A stretch of DNA of 64,000 nucleotides from Nonomuraea turcica (lineage in GTDB: Bacteria; Actinomycetota; Actinomycetes; Streptosporangiales; Streptosporangiaceae): the NCBI RefSeq assembly GCF_030718205.1, contig NZ_JAUZQF010000036.1, positions 32,925 through 96,924 of the forward strand. Direction: 5' to 3'. Of the stretch, positions 7,567 to 16,833 are shown piece after piece (within the stretch, counting starts at the first letter, position 1; the number at the start of each line of letters is the position of its first letter). The position numbers and the translations under genes are program-made. Under the pieces are notes generated by a model. It worked only from the letters and a program-made list of their open reading frames with translations, searched no databases and had not been told where the DNA came from.

Positions 7567-10080
7567 ATGACACGAAGCCGGGCCGCCTTACTGGCCCTCC
7601 TCACCATGGTCGCCCTGTCCCCCGCCACGGCGGCGCACGCCGCGGACGAGGGACCCGAGCAGATCGTGAACGGCACCTTCGACGCCGGAACCGCCCCCTG
7701 GTGGGGCACCGCCAACGTCACGCTCGCCGTCGACGAGGGACGCCTCTGCGCCGACATCCCCGGCGGCACCGCCAACCCGTGGGACGTGATCATCGGCCAG
7801 AACGACATCCCGCTGGTGGAAGGCGAGACGTACGCCTACAAGTTCTATGCCTCCGCGACCCCGGCCAAGGTCGGCAGGGCGCTGATCCAGCTTCCCGTGG
7901 ACCCGTGGACGCAGTATCTGTCGGCCGCTCCCGAGATGAGCGTCTCGGGCAACTCCTACTCCTACACGTTCACCGCTCCCGCGTCGCTGCCGAACTCCCA
8001 GGTCGTGTTCCAGCTGGGCGGCAGCGCCGAGCCCTGGAGGTTCTGCATGGACGACGTGTCGCTCAAGGGCGGCGCGGAGCCCGAGGTCTACGAGCCGGAC
8101 ACGGGCCCGCGGGTCCGCGTGAACATGGTCGGCTACCTCCCCACGGGCCCCAAGAAGGCGACCGTGGTCACCACCGCGACCACCGCGCTCGACTGGGAGC
8201 TCAAGAACGCCGCCAAGGAGACCGTCGCCCAGGGCAAGACCACCCCCAGGGGCGTGGACTCCAGCTCGGGGCAGAACGTCCACACGCTGGACTTCAGCGG
8301 ATACCCCAAGCCCGGCAAGGACTACACGATCACGGCGGACGGTGAGACCAGCCGGCCGTTCGACATCGACACCGGCATCTACGACCAGCTGCCCGCGGAC
8401 GCGCTGAAGTTCTACTACACCCAGCGCAGCGGCATCGAGATCCTCGACAACCTCCGGCCGGGATACGGCAGGCCGGCCGGGCATGTCGGCGTGGCGCCCA
8501 ACCAGGGCGACGTGAGTGTGCCGTGCCAGCCGGGCGTCTGCGACTACTCGCTGAACGTCAAGGGCGGCTGGTACGACGCCGGCGACCACGGCAAGTACGT
8601 CGTCAACGGCGGCATCTCGGTCTACCAGCTCATGGCCGCGTACGAGCGGGACAAGGCGGCCTTCAAGGACGGCCAGCTCAACATCCCCGAGAGCGGCAAC
8701 GGCAGGCCCGACATCCTGGACGAGGCCCGGTGGGAGCAGGAGTTCCTGCTGAGCATGCAGGTGCCGGACGGCAAGCCGTCGGCCGGGATGGCGCACCACA
8801 AGATCCACGACCAGAACTGGACCGGGCTCCCGCTGCTGCCGCACCTCGACCCGCAGCTGCGCGAGCTGCACCCGACCTCGACGGCCGCCACGCTCAACCT
8901 GGCCGCGACGGCGGCGCAGGCGGCCCGGCTGTTCGCCCCGTACGACGCCGCGTTCGCCGCCAAGAACCTCCAGGCGGCCCGCAAGGCGTGGGCGGCCGCC
9001 AAGGCCAACCCGGCCAAGTACGCCGACCCGAACGACGGCACCGGCGGCGGCGCCTACAACGACGACAACGTGACCGACGAGTTCTACTGGGCGGCGGCCG
9101 AGCTGTACATCACGACAGGCGAGAAGGAGTTCAAGGACTTCGTCCTGGCCTCGCCGCACCACACCGGCGACATCTGGCGTGATCGCGGCTTCGACTGGGG
9201 CAACACCGCCCAGCTCGGCCGCCTGGACCTGGCGACCGTGCCCAACGGGCTGCCCGACCGGGCGCGGGTGCGGCAGTCGGTGATCGAGGGGGCCGAGAAG
9301 TACCTGGCGATCCAGAAGGCGCACCCGTACGGCCTGCCGTACAACCCGCCGGACTTCGACTGGGGCTCCAACAACCTGGTGCTGAACAACATGGTCGTCA
9401 TGGCCACCGCGTTCGACCTGACCGGGCAGGAGAAGTACCGGTCGGCCGTGCGCGAGGGCATGGACTACATCCTGGGCCGCAACGCGCTCAACCAGTCGTA
9501 CGTGACCGGCTACGGCGAAGTGGCCTCGAAGAACCAGCACAGCCGCTGGTACGCCCACCAGCTCGACCCCGCGCTGCCCAACCCGCCGCGCGGCACGCTG
9601 TCCGGCGGCCCGAACTCCAGCATCCAGGACCCGCTCGCGCAGCGGCTGCTCCAGGGCTGCAAGCCGCAGTTCTGCTACATCGACCACATCGAGTCGTGGT
9701 CGACGAACGAGCTGACCATCAACTGGAACTCCCCGCTGGCCTGGGTGTCGGCCTTCCTGGCCGACAAGGGGCAGCGCTCGGACTGCCGGGTGCGCTACAC
9801 CGCGCACGGTTCGGGCACGTTCACCGCCCAGGTCGTGATCGAGAACACCGGCAGGCACACCGTGAACGGCTGGAGCCTGCGCTGGTCCTTCCTGAGCGGC
9901 CAGCGGGTCCGGCAGGACTGGGGCGCGCAGCTGTCGCAGTCCGGCTCGGTGGTGACGGCGAAAGGCCAGAACCAGATCAGGCCGGGCAAGTCCGTGACCT
10001 TCGGTTTCACCGGCGCCAACCCGTGGGGACCGAACCCGGCACCCGAGGTGTTCCACCTCAACGGCGACCGCTGCCGATGA
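7567..10080 (+). CDS. Secreted multidomain cellulase, CBM4/9 - Ig-like - GH9 - CBM2-like
   Basis: The product is 837 residues from the ATG at 7567, chosen because it is followed directly by a Sec signal (ALLALLTMVALSPATAAHA). The order is a CBM4/9-like domain (about 30-175; VNGTFDAG to FCMDDVSLKGG), an Ig-like CelD_N domain (about 185-280; RVRVNMVGYLP), the GH9 catalytic domain with GGWYDAGDHGKYV and the late GRNALNQSYVTG and ESWSTNELTINWN motifs carrying the catalytic Asp and Glu, and a C-terminal CBM2-like module (about 740-837). This layout resembles endo- or exo-acting Cel9 enzymes with an N-terminal Ig domain. It is controlled by the adjacent CelR-type operator. Confidence 0.93.
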   Translation: MTRSRAALLALLTMVALSPATAAHAADEGPEQIVNGTFDAGTAPWWGTANVTLAVDEGRLCADIPGGTANPWDVIIGQNDIPLVEGETYAYKFYASATPAKVGRALIQLPVDPWTQYLSAAPEMSVSGNSYSYTFTAPASLPNSQVVFQLGGSAEPWRFCMDDVSLKGGAEPEVYEPDTGPRVRVNMVGYLPTGPKKATVVTTATTALDWELKNAAKETVAQGKTTPRGVDSSSGQNVHTLDFSGYPKPGKDYTITADGETSRPFDIDTGIYDQLPADALKFYYTQRSGIEILDNLRPGYGRPAGHVGVAPNQGDVSVPCQPGVCDYSLNVKGGWYDAGDHGKYVVNGGISVYQLMAAYERDKAAFKDGQLNIPESGNGRPDILDEARWEQEFLLSMQVPDGKPSAGMAHHKIHDQNWTGLPLLPHLDPQLRELHPTSTAATLNLAATAAQAARLFAPYDAAFAAKNLQAARKAWAAAKANPAKYADPNDGTGGGAYNDDNVTDEFYWAAAELYITTGEKEFKDFVLASPHHTGDIWRDRGFDWGNTAQLGRLDLATVPNGLPDRARVRQSVIEGAEKYLAIQKAHPYGLPYNPPDFDWGSNNLVLNNMVVMATAFDLTGQEKYRSAVREGMDYILGRNALNQSYVTGYGEVASKNQHSRWYAHQLDPALPNPPRGTLSGGPNSSIQDPLAQRLLQGCKPQFCYIDHIESWSTNELTINWNSPLAWVSAFLADKGQRSDCRVRYTAHGSGTFTAQVVIENTGRHTVNGWSLRWSFLSGQRVRQDWGAQLSQSGSVVTAKGQNQIRPGKSVTFGFTGANPWGPNPAPEVFHLNGDRCR

Positions 10081-10154
10081 TCGCCCGCCCGGCGGCCTGC
10101 GGGCCGCCGGGCACAGGCATTGCAGACGCTCCGTTCAACGGAATAAGGTCAGCT

Positions 10155-10478
10155 ATGCCGAGGGGAACGTCTGAAGTCAGCGAGCCGATGTACTTCGTGC
10201 TCACCGCCCTGCGCGCGGGGCCGCTGCACGGACACGCGATCAGCAAGTCGATCAAGGAGCTGTCGGGGGGCCGGGTCCAGCCGTCGGTCGGCACCCTCTA
10301 CGGCATCCTGGAGCGCCTGAACGAGCGCGGCGTGATCGCCGTGGACCGCGAAGAGGTCGTCAACGGCCGCAACCGCCGCTACTTCAGGATCACCGACGAG
10401 GGCCAGGCGCTGGTGGAGGCCGAGGCCAGACGCATGCAGGCGGCCGCGTCCCTCGTCCTGCGTCCCTCCACTCCATGA
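10155..10478 (+). CDS. PadR-family transcriptional regulator
   Basis: The product is 107 residues, the length of short PadR proteins. The winged-helix signature is clear: YFVLTALRAGPLHGHAI, then VQPSVGTLYGILERL, then GRNRRYFRITDEG. AAGG lies a few bases before the ATG. A longer frame runs in from inside the GH9 gene, but the family match begins at the chosen ATG. It follows the cellulase by 74 bases and precedes a secreted protein gene; its targets are not evident. Confidence 0.88.
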   Translation: MPRGTSEVSEPMYFVLTALRAGPLHGHAISKSIKELSGGRVQPSVGTLYGILERLNERGVIAVDREEVVNGRNRRYFRITDEGQALVEAEARRMQAAASLVLRPSTP

Positions 10479-10516
10479 CGGCGGTCCATTCGCGGCCGCG
10501 ACGCGTCCAAGGATGC

Positions 10517-10939
10517 ATGAGGAGGATCTGGAAAGTCATGCTCCTGCCGGTGCTCGTCCTGGCCGTGAGCGCGGCCGCGGCGCCGGCCATGGCCGTGCCC
10601 GCGCAGAAGAAGGTGCTGGTCGACTTCAGGAAGGAGGGCGGCTTCGCGGGGCTCCAGGACCACGTGATCGTGTACGGCAACGGCTGCGTGAGACTGGACC
10701 GCCGCACGGGGCCGACCATCGACAAGTGCCTCACCGCCAAGGAGGAGCGCAGGCTCCGGGCGGACCTGAAGGATCTGCGGATCGGCCGGTCGGAAACGCG
10801 GCCGCCGGGGGCGGACTTCATCGCGTACCGGCTGGCCTACATGGGGCGGCACGCCACTCGCTACACGCTGCCCGCCAGCTGGCGGCCCGTGGTCCGGCAC
10901 CTGGACAAGATCATGGAGAAGTACTGGGCGCCGGACTGA
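10517..10939 (+). CDS. Secreted small protein, emfourin-like N-terminal pattern (hypothetical)
   Basis: The product is about 140 residues with a Sec signal (VMLLPVLVLAVSAAAAPAMA). The mature part begins KKVLVDFRKEGGFAGLQDH, which faintly resembles the metalloprotease-inhibitor family emfourin, and continues with a charged helical stretch ending HLDKIMEKYW. I chose the ATG at 10517; ATG at 10475 or 10538 is also possible, and AGGAGG at 10520-10525 would suit the later one. It starts 38 bases after the PadR gene and could be its regulatory target. Function is unknown. Confidence 0.6.
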   Translation: MRRIWKVMLLPVLVLAVSAAAAPAMAVPAQKKVLVDFRKEGGFAGLQDHVIVYGNGCVRLDRRTGPTIDKCLTAKEERRLRADLKDLRIGRSETRPPGADFIAYRLAYMGRHATRYTLPASWRPVVRHLDKIMEKYWAPD

Positions 10940-11020
10940 GACCATTGACCGGGAGAGCGCGGCGGAATTATGTTCGGTCGTTCGCCGTCTCGCGCACGGC
11001 CGCACCACGAAGGAGCTCCC

Positions 11021-12442
11021 GTGAACCTCCCCCTGACCGGACGGACCGCCGAGGACCTGCTGGCTGAGGTGGCCAGGATGAAGGAGCACGACTTACCGGT
11101 GCGCGGCGGCCAGGTGACCGCCTACGTCTACGACACCGGGCGGGCCGAGGTCAACGACGCGGCGGCGCGGGCGTACTTCGAGATGCTGGAGGTCAACTGC
11201 CTCGACCCGACCGCGTTCCCGAGCGTGGTCGAGATGGAGCGGCAGGTCGTCGGCGCGGTCGCCGACCTGCTTGGAGGCGGGCACGGCATCTTCACCAGCG
11301 GCGGCACCGAGTCGATCATGCTGGCCGTGAAGGCGGCGCGCGACCTGGGCGGGCGTTCGCGCCCGAACCTGGTGGTCCCCGTGACCGCCCACCCCGCCTT
11401 CCACAAGGCCGCCCACTACCTCGGCGTCGAGGTCGTCGCCGTGCCGGTGGACCTGGACACGTACCGGGTGCGGGCGGCGGACGTCGAGCAGGCGATCGAC
11501 GACGACACGATCCTGGTCGTCGCCTCGGCGCCGTCCTACCCGCAAGGTGTGATCGACCCGATCGAGCAGGTCGCCGCCGTGGCGTCGGCGGCCGGCGTCC
11601 CCTGCCACGTGGACGCGTGCGTGGGCGGGTGGCTGCTGCCGTGGCTGCGCGCGGCCGGTGCCGCGATCCCGCCGTTCGACCTGTCCGTGCCCGGCGTCAC
11701 GTCCATCTCCTGCGACCTCCACAAGTACGGGTACGCCCCCAAGGGCGCCTCGGTGGTTCTCTTCGCCGATCCCGCGATGCGCCGCAAGGCGTACTTCGCC
11801 TCGGCGGGCTGGCCCGGCTACACGATCATCAACGCGACCGTCCAGAGCTCCAGATCGGCGGGCCCCCTCGGCGGCGCCTGGGCCACGCTGCAGGCGCTGG
11901 GCCGGCAGGGGTACGAGGAGCTCGGCCGGGTCACGCTGGAGGCCACGACCCGGCTCTGCGAGGGCATCGCCGCGATCCCCGGGCTGCGGGTGCTGGGCGA
12001 GCCCGAGTCGTCGCTGGTGGCGTTCACCGGGGACGGAATCGACGTGTTCGTCCTGGCGGACGAGGCCCGGAGGCGGGGCTGGTTCCTGCAGCCGCAGCTG
12101 TCGTACGCGGGCATCCCGGCCAACCTGCACATCACCGTGACCGGCGTGACGCTGGCCGGGGTGGACGCCATGCTGAAGGTGATCGCCGAGGCGGCCGCGG
12201 CCGCCAAGGAGCGCGGGCCCGTCGTGTTGCCCGAAGGACTGGTCGAGCTGGTGGCGGGCCTGGATCTGGAGGCACTAGACGACGCGACCTTCGCCGACCT
12301 GGCCGCGTCCGTGGGGGTGGACCTGCGGCCAGGGGCGGGACAGCCGGAGATGGCGGTGGTCAACACGGTCCTGGACGCGCTGCCGGCGGCGAGCAGGGAG
12401 GCGGTCCTGGTCCGGTTCCTGTCGGTGGTCTACGGATCCTAG
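11021..12442 (+). CDS. PLP-dependent lyase/decarboxylase, sphingosine-1-phosphate-lyase-like
   Basis: The product is 473 residues from a GTG with AAGGAG nine bases upstream. The group II decarboxylase/SPL fold is shown by GIFTSGGTESIMLAV, HPAFHKAAHYLGVE, the His-Val-Asp-Ala-Cys-Val stretch PCHVDACVGGW, and SCDLHKYGYAPKG, whose lysine should bind PLP. The nearest described families are sphingosine-1-phosphate lyase and related aldehyde-releasing enzymes, but the substrate in this organism is unknown. The stop codon shares the four bases CTAG with the stop of the convergent copper protein gene. Confidence 0.88.
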   Translation: MNLPLTGRTAEDLLAEVARMKEHDLPVRGGQVTAYVYDTGRAEVNDAAARAYFEMLEVNCLDPTAFPSVVEMERQVVGAVADLLGGGHGIFTSGGTESIMLAVKAARDLGGRSRPNLVVPVTAHPAFHKAAHYLGVEVVAVPVDLDTYRVRAADVEQAIDDDTILVVASAPSYPQGVIDPIEQVAAVASAAGVPCHVDACVGGWLLPWLRAAGAAIPPFDLSVPGVTSISCDLHKYGYAPKGASVVLFADPAMRRKAYFASAGWPGYTIINATVQSSRSAGPLGGAWATLQALGRQGYEELGRVTLEATTRLCEGIAAIPGLRVLGEPESSLVAFTGDGIDVFVLADEARRRGWFLQPQLSYAGIPANLHITVTGVTLAGVDAMLKVIAEAAAAAKERGPVVLPEGLVELVAGLDLEALDDATFADLAASVGVDLRPGAGQPEMAVVNTVLDALPAASREAVLVRFLSVVYGS

Positions 12443-13584
12443 GTGAGGGACACGATGGCGATGCCGAGGCACATCTCGTCGCTGGTGCCGTCGCCCCACA
12501 CCACGTACCGGGGCGGCTGCTTCTGGAGTTGCGGCAGCAGGGCGCGCAGGCCGGCGTCGTGGGTGCAGGTCACCCGGACGACGTCGCCCTTCTTGAGCTG
12601 GACGGGCGCGGGGAGCACGCGCAGCGACTGGTCGTCGAAGTTGTAGTCGGGGACGTCCAGCAGTGTGCGGGCCCCAGGCGCGCCGGGGTTGAGCTCGACC
12701 TTGATGGCGCGGCCGAGCAGGTGCATGTGGCCGGCCAGGGCGTGTACGGTGGCGGGGCCCCCGATGGGCAGGTCGCAGTGTTGCGTGGGGCCCGGCCTGG
12801 CCGGGCGGCAGAACTCGGCGAGTTCGGTCAGCTGATCCTCGATCTCCTTGCCAAACCTGCCGATGACGTCCTTCACCGCGGCGGCCCGGTCGCACAGCGG
12901 GCCCGACTCCTTCGGCGTGCAGGGCAGCTCGACCGGGGCGGGGAACAGCGCGGTCTCGAGCGGCGTCAGCGACTGCTCGGTGAGGCGCAGCCGGATCCCG
13001 GAACGGTCGGTGCCCGGCTTGCCGTCGACGCCCAGCAGGTTGTAATGAACCTGCATGACGAGCTGGCTACCCGGCGGCAGCTCGTATCCGTACTTCGCGT
13101 CGAGGAGCGTCTCGTTCGTGCCGGGCGCCCAGTGGGCCACCCATGACGCCTCGTCGACGCCCGAGTCGCCGAAGCAGGTGTAGCCCTGGCCCGGGGTGGC
13201 GGCGTCGAGCTCGCGGGCCTTCGCGGCCTGCTCGGGGTTGAGCCTGAAGAAGATGGCGTGGTGGACGAGGTCGGTGTTCTGGGGCTGGAACTGGGCGCCG
13301 GTCAGGAACATCCGGTTCGCCAGCTTCGGGTCGATGAGGAAACACCGGTAGTCGTCCGTGCCGCCGTTGGGCGGGCCCGGCGTGTACGGCTCCTCCATCG
13401 TCAGTGAGACGAACCGCTCGCCGGCCCGCAGCGGGGAGGCGGTGGGCGTGGACGCGGCGGTGTGGCCAGAATGGCTGGAGTGCCCGCCGGCCGCCGGGGT
13501 GGTGGCCGTGGTGGTGGACGCGCCGCACGAGGCGAGCAGGACGGCCACGACGAGGACGGCGGCCGTCCGGGCTAGTCGGTTCAT
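12439..13584 (-). CDS. Copper type II ascorbate-dependent monooxygenase-like lipoprotein (PHM-like)
   Basis: The product is 381 residues with a perfect lipobox LASC (Cys20) after a short hydrophobic leader, so it should be anchored outside the membrane. All copper ligands of peptidylglycine alpha-hydroxylating monooxygenase have visible counterparts: the His pair in VHHAIFF (108-109), His in MQVHYN (180), the HxH pair in GHMHLLG (286 and 288) and Met in SDEMC (371). A His/Ser/Gly-rich stretch follows the anchor. The family hydroxylates C-H bonds using ascorbate and two coppers; bacterial substrates are unknown. ATG 13584 was chosen because the signal begins there; the open frame continues upstream without meaning. 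Confidence 0.87.
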   Translation of the reverse strand: MNRLARTAAVLVVAVLLASCGASTTTATTPAAGGHSSHSGHTAASTPTASPLRAGERFVSLTMEEPYTPGPPNGGTDDYRCFLIDPKLANRMFLTGAQFQPQNTDLVHHAIFFRLNPEQAAKARELDAATPGQGYTCFGDSGVDEASWVAHWAPGTNETLLDAKYGYELPPGSQLVMQVHYNLLGVDGKPGTDRSGIRLRLTEQSLTPLETALFPAPVELPCTPKESGPLCDRAAAVKDVIGRFGKEIEDQLTELAEFCRPARPGPTQHCDLPIGGPATVHALAGHMHLLGRAIKVELNPGAPGARTLLDVPDYNFDDQSLRVLPAPVQLKKGDVVRVTCTHDAGLRALLPQLQKQPPRYVVWGDGTSDEMCLGIAIVSLT

Positions 13585-13682
13585 GGAAATCACACTGGCC
13601 TGGCCTAGGTCCGCCGGGCATCCTTCCCTGGAACCCTTTTGCTCCTTCGTTGGGATGACGTCGCCCATCAGACCGTGGTCGG

Positions 13683-14819
13683 TCAGGGTGGGGAGATGGG
13701 GAGGGTGGCCTCGACGTGGAAGCCGCCGTCCACCACCGGACCGGCCTCCAGCGTGCCGCCGGCCAGCTCGACCCACTGCCGCACGTCGTGCAGACCGCCC
13801 ACGTCCGTCCAGCCGAACGCGGTCGCCTCCTTGTCCGGCGGCGTGTTCTGTACGCTGATCCGCACGACGCCCGCGAGGTAACGGACCTCCACCCGGGCGT
13901 CCGCGCCGGGCGCGTGGTCGCGAACGTTCGCCAGGGCCTCCTGGACCACCCGGTACGCCGTCCGCCCCACCGCGCCGGAGACGGGCACCGGCGTCCCGCT
14001 CACCACCAGCTCCACGGGCACCCCCGCGCAGGCCGACTCCGAGGTCAGCGACCGCAGGTCGGGCAGCGGCAGCCCTACATCGAAGCCCTCCCCGGTGCAG
14101 CGCCGCAACAACGCCACCATGTGACGCAGCTCCTCCAGCGCCTCGCCGGCCGTGGCGCGCAGCTCCTCCGCCGCCGCCCGGCCGCGCTCGTCGGCCGAGG
14201 CCGCCGCCAGGGCCCCGGCCTGCAGCACCATCCGGCTGACGCGGTGGGTGACGACGTCGTGGATCTCGCCGGCCAGCCGCTCGCGTTCCACCCACTCGGC
14301 GCGCTCGGCCAGGACCCGCTCCAGCCGTGCCCTGACCTCCGTGTACAGGCCGTACATCACCGCCAGCGCGATCACGGCCTCGGTACGCAGGACGAGGGGC
14401 GCGGCGGCCGGCCACCCGGCGAGCAGTGACACGGCCAGGGCAAGCGTGATCACCGGCAGCCACCGCAGGGTGCGGCGATGCCTGGCGAAGCGCATCGCCG
14501 CATACCCGGCGAACGCGCACGACGGCGGCCACACCAGTACGTCGTACAGCGGCGGCACGACGGACGGGGCCAGCAGGCACAGCACGGGCAGCGCGAGCGC
14601 CGTGCCCGCGCAGATCCACGCCACGGTGAGCGGCGCGCGGCGCATCCACAACACCGGCAGCGCGGTGGCCAGAAGGATCGGCAGAAGCGGGCCCGCGGAG
14701 TCGATCGCCAGCGTCAAGCCTGCCGCGACCAGGACCGCGACCACGTCGGCAGGCCGCGGACGGGCACCGTCCACCGGCTCATCGTACGATCGCCGACCCG
14801 GCCTGCCCAGCCTCCTCAA
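13683..14819 (-). CDS. Sensor histidine kinase, NarL/DesK type (HisKA_3), without adjacent response regulator
   Basis: The product is 378 residues. Four or five hydrophobic segments (about 20-160) precede the HisKA_3 box LAGEIHDVVTHRV with the phospho-accepting His, then a HATPase domain with the N box VVQEALANVRDH and a degenerate G box (VGGLHDVRQWVELAGG). Kinases of this class normally sit next to a LuxR-type response regulator; none is present here. The TTG start at 14819 is uncertain, and a later GTG would remove a few leading residues. It begins 10 bases after the end of the GHL10-like gene, so the two may share a transcript. Confidence 0.85.
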   Translation of the reverse strand: MRRLGRPGRRSYDEPVDGARPRPADVVAVLVAAGLTLAIDSAGPLLPILLATALPVLWMRRAPLTVAWICAGTALALPVLCLLAPSVVPPLYDVLVWPPSCAFAGYAAMRFARHRRTLRWLPVITLALAVSLLAGWPAAAPLVLRTEAVIALAVMYGLYTEVRARLERVLAERAEWVERERLAGEIHDVVTHRVSRMVLQAGALAAASADERGRAAAEELRATAGEALEELRHMVALLRRCTGEGFDVGLPLPDLRSLTSESACAGVPVELVVSGTPVPVSGAVGRTAYRVVQEALANVRDHAPGADARVEVRYLAGVVRISVQNTPPDKEATAFGWTDVGGLHDVRQWVELAGGTLEAGPVVDGGFHVEATLPISPP

Positions 14820-14829
14820 TGCCCCGGCA

Positions 14830-15228
14830 TCAGAGCTTGGTGATGCGGACGGCGTCGGCGATGACGTACCCGGTCGTGGAGGTCCAGCGGCTCACGCCGA
14901 CCACGTTGTACGTGCCCGCGTTGAGGGAGAACGTGCCGATGCTGCGCCACGCACCACCCCCCGACCGCTGGTCCACGGTGACCGTCTGGTTGCCCCCCGA
15001 CGCGGCCACGATGTGCGGCGTCGCGCTGTTGTAGCCGGCGTTGGCCGGATGCCACACCTCCACCCGGTAGTCGCCCGCGCTCGGAATCGAGGCCTGGAAC
15101 CAGGCGGGATCGCTGGCCGCGACCGGGTCGGCGAACCGGTAGTCGCTGCCGTGCACCTGCGTGGAGTACGTGGAGGTCCCCCAGTTGGCACTGGCCGTGA
15201 AGCCGGACTCGGCGTTGTCGATCACCAC
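14830..15228 (-). repeat. Golvesin-like domain repeat, copy 1 (inverted relative to copy 2 at 18046-18444)
   Basis: The last about 400 bases of the GHL10-like gene are repeated in inverted orientation at the end of the amidase gene. One stretch of 71 bases, beginning GCGTGGCGCAGC and ending CCGCTGGAC, is identical in the two copies by direct reading. Similarity falls off toward the 5' end of the domain. Confidence 0.8.
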
Positions 15229-16773
15229 GCTGTACCCCGAGCCGCCGGAGGCGACCCGGCCGGCGCTGGGCGCGCTCTCCTGGTGCGTCCTGTTGAGCGC
15301 GGTCACGTAGTAGGTCTGCGTCCCGCCGGCGGGCGGGTCGGTGAAGGTGGTCTTCCTCGTAGTGGTGATCAGGTTACGGGCGTCGGCGAAGAAGCACGGG
15401 TCGGCGGCCGACGGGGAGCCGGCGACGCGGTAGACGGCGTACGAAGTGCCCGAGCCGCTCCAGGTCAGCTGGACGCCGTTCGTCCCTTGGGTGGCGGAGG
15501 TGATGACCGGCGCGGCGGGGGCGGCGGCCGAGCCGCGGGCCGGAAGCAGCGCGGGCTTGGTGTAGTGGGTGTTGACTAGCCTGGTGATCGCGCCGATCCG
15601 GTCGGCTTTGACGTCCTTGGCGCTGAAGTAGACGTCGCCGACGACCTCGGGATGCTTCCTGTTGTCGGTGAGGTGGTCGCTGAGCTCGGCCGGGTCCTGC
15701 CAGGCGGCGTCCTGGCCGGAGGCGCCGGCGCGGTAGGCGGCCTGGCCGACGACGAGCTGCACGCCGGTGTCGCGTACGACGTCGGACCACCAGGCGGTGA
15801 GCACCTCGTAAGCGGCGGTGGAGAAGCCGATGTGCCAGTAGATCTGCGGCGCGATGTAGTCGACCCAGCCCTGCTTCACCCACTGCCGGCTGTCGGCGTA
15901 GATGGAGTCGTACGACTGCAGCCCCGAGGTGCGCGAGCCGAGCGGGTCGGTGCCGGAATTGCGCCAGATCCCGAACGGGCTGATCCCGAAGGACACGTGC
16001 GGTTTTGCGGCGTGGATGCGCTGGTCGAGCTCGCGGACGAGGAGGTTGACGTTGTTGCGCCGCCAGTCGGCGATGTTGCCGAACGAGCCGCCGTACTGCT
16101 GGTAGGTGGCCGTGTCCGGAATGCTCTGGCCACTGACCGGATAGGGGTAGAAGTAGTCGTCGAGGTGCACACCGTCGAGGTCGTAACGCGAGACGGCGTC
16201 CATGATCGCGTCTTCGATGAAGTCGCGTACCGTCGGGATGCCCGGGTTGTAGTAGAGCTTGCCGCCGTAGGCGAAACGCCAGGACGGGTTCTGCCGCGCG
16301 GGGTGCGTGGAGACGAGCCTGGTCGGGTCGTCGTGGTTGGCGATCCGGTACGGGTTGAACCAGGCGTGGAACTCCAGGTTGCGGGCGTGGGCCTCGTTGA
16401 CCATGAAGGCCAGCGGGTCGTACCCGGGGTTGCCGCCCTGAGTGCCGGTCAGCCACTGCGACCACGGCTCGTACGGCGACGGCCAGAACGCGTCGGCCGT
16501 CGGCCTGACCTGCACGACCACGGCGTTCATGCGCTTGGCGACGGCCAGGTCCAGCCAGGCGCGGAACTCGGCCTGCTGCGCCGCCGCGCTCAGTCCGGTG
16601 CGGCTGGGCCAGTCGATGTTCGCGACAGACGAGATCCACATGGCCCTGAGCTGGCGTTTGGGGGTGGCGGGATCGATCGTGCAGGCGGCGGCGGCTGCGG
16701 AGGCGGTGGGAGTGACGATGCTGACGAGTGCGGCGGTGAGCGCCGCTAAGACGGTACGCAGAAGCGCGGTCAC
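14830..16773 (-). CDS. Secreted GHL10-family glycoside hydrolase-like protein with Fn3 and golvesin-like C-terminal domain
   Basis: The product is 647 residues from a GTG chosen because the Sec signal (LRTVLAALTAALVSIVTPTASA) starts there; a TTG at 16809 would add twelve residues. The GHL10 (PF02638-type) TIM barrel follows, with RAMWISSVANIDWP, EFHAWFNPYR, DGVHLDDYFYPYP and SFGISPFGIW. An Fn3-like segment and then a 130-residue golvesin/Xly-type domain (VDQRSGGGAWRSIGTFSL) end the protein. Relatives are linked to peptidoglycan or exopolysaccharide cleavage. The last domain is nearly identical in DNA to that of the divergent amidase gene. Confidence 0.87.
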   Translation of the reverse strand: MTALLRTVLAALTAALVSIVTPTASAAAAACTIDPATPKRQLRAMWISSVANIDWPSRTGLSAAAQQAEFRAWLDLAVAKRMNAVVVQVRPTADAFWPSPYEPWSQWLTGTQGGNPGYDPLAFMVNEAHARNLEFHAWFNPYRIANHDDPTRLVSTHPARQNPSWRFAYGGKLYYNPGIPTVRDFIEDAIMDAVSRYDLDGVHLDDYFYPYPVSGQSIPDTATYQQYGGSFGNIADWRRNNVNLLVRELDQRIHAAKPHVSFGISPFGIWRNSGTDPLGSRTSGLQSYDSIYADSRQWVKQGWVDYIAPQIYWHIGFSTAAYEVLTAWWSDVVRDTGVQLVVGQAAYRAGASGQDAAWQDPAELSDHLTDNRKHPEVVGDVYFSAKDVKADRIGAITRLVNTHYTKPALLPARGSAAAPAAPVITSATQGTNGVQLTWSGSGTSYAVYRVAGSPSAADPCFFADARNLITTTRKTTFTDPPAGGTQTYYVTALNRTHQESAPSAGRVASGGSGYSVVIDNAESGFTASANWGTSTYSTQVHGSDYRFADPVAASDPAWFQASIPSAGDYRVEVWHPANAGYNSATPHIVAASGGNQTVTVDQRSGGGAWRSIGTFSLNAGTYNVVGVSRWTSTTGYVIADAVRITKL

Positions 16774-16833
16774 GAAGGGAAGTTTCAGGGCTATGACACT
16801 AAAGCGCAATAGTCTTCACAAAAGCTGTGGGTG

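Noticed and set aside
9696..10478. PadR gene starting inside the GH9 gene
   Set aside because: The first 150 codons are an out-of-frame shadow of the cellulase; PadR similarity starts at the ATG at 10155.
12439..14649. A 736-codon open frame joining the copper lipoprotein to upstream sequence
   Set aside because: The upstream part is a shadow of the histidine kinase gene; a proper signal peptide and lipobox begin at 13584.
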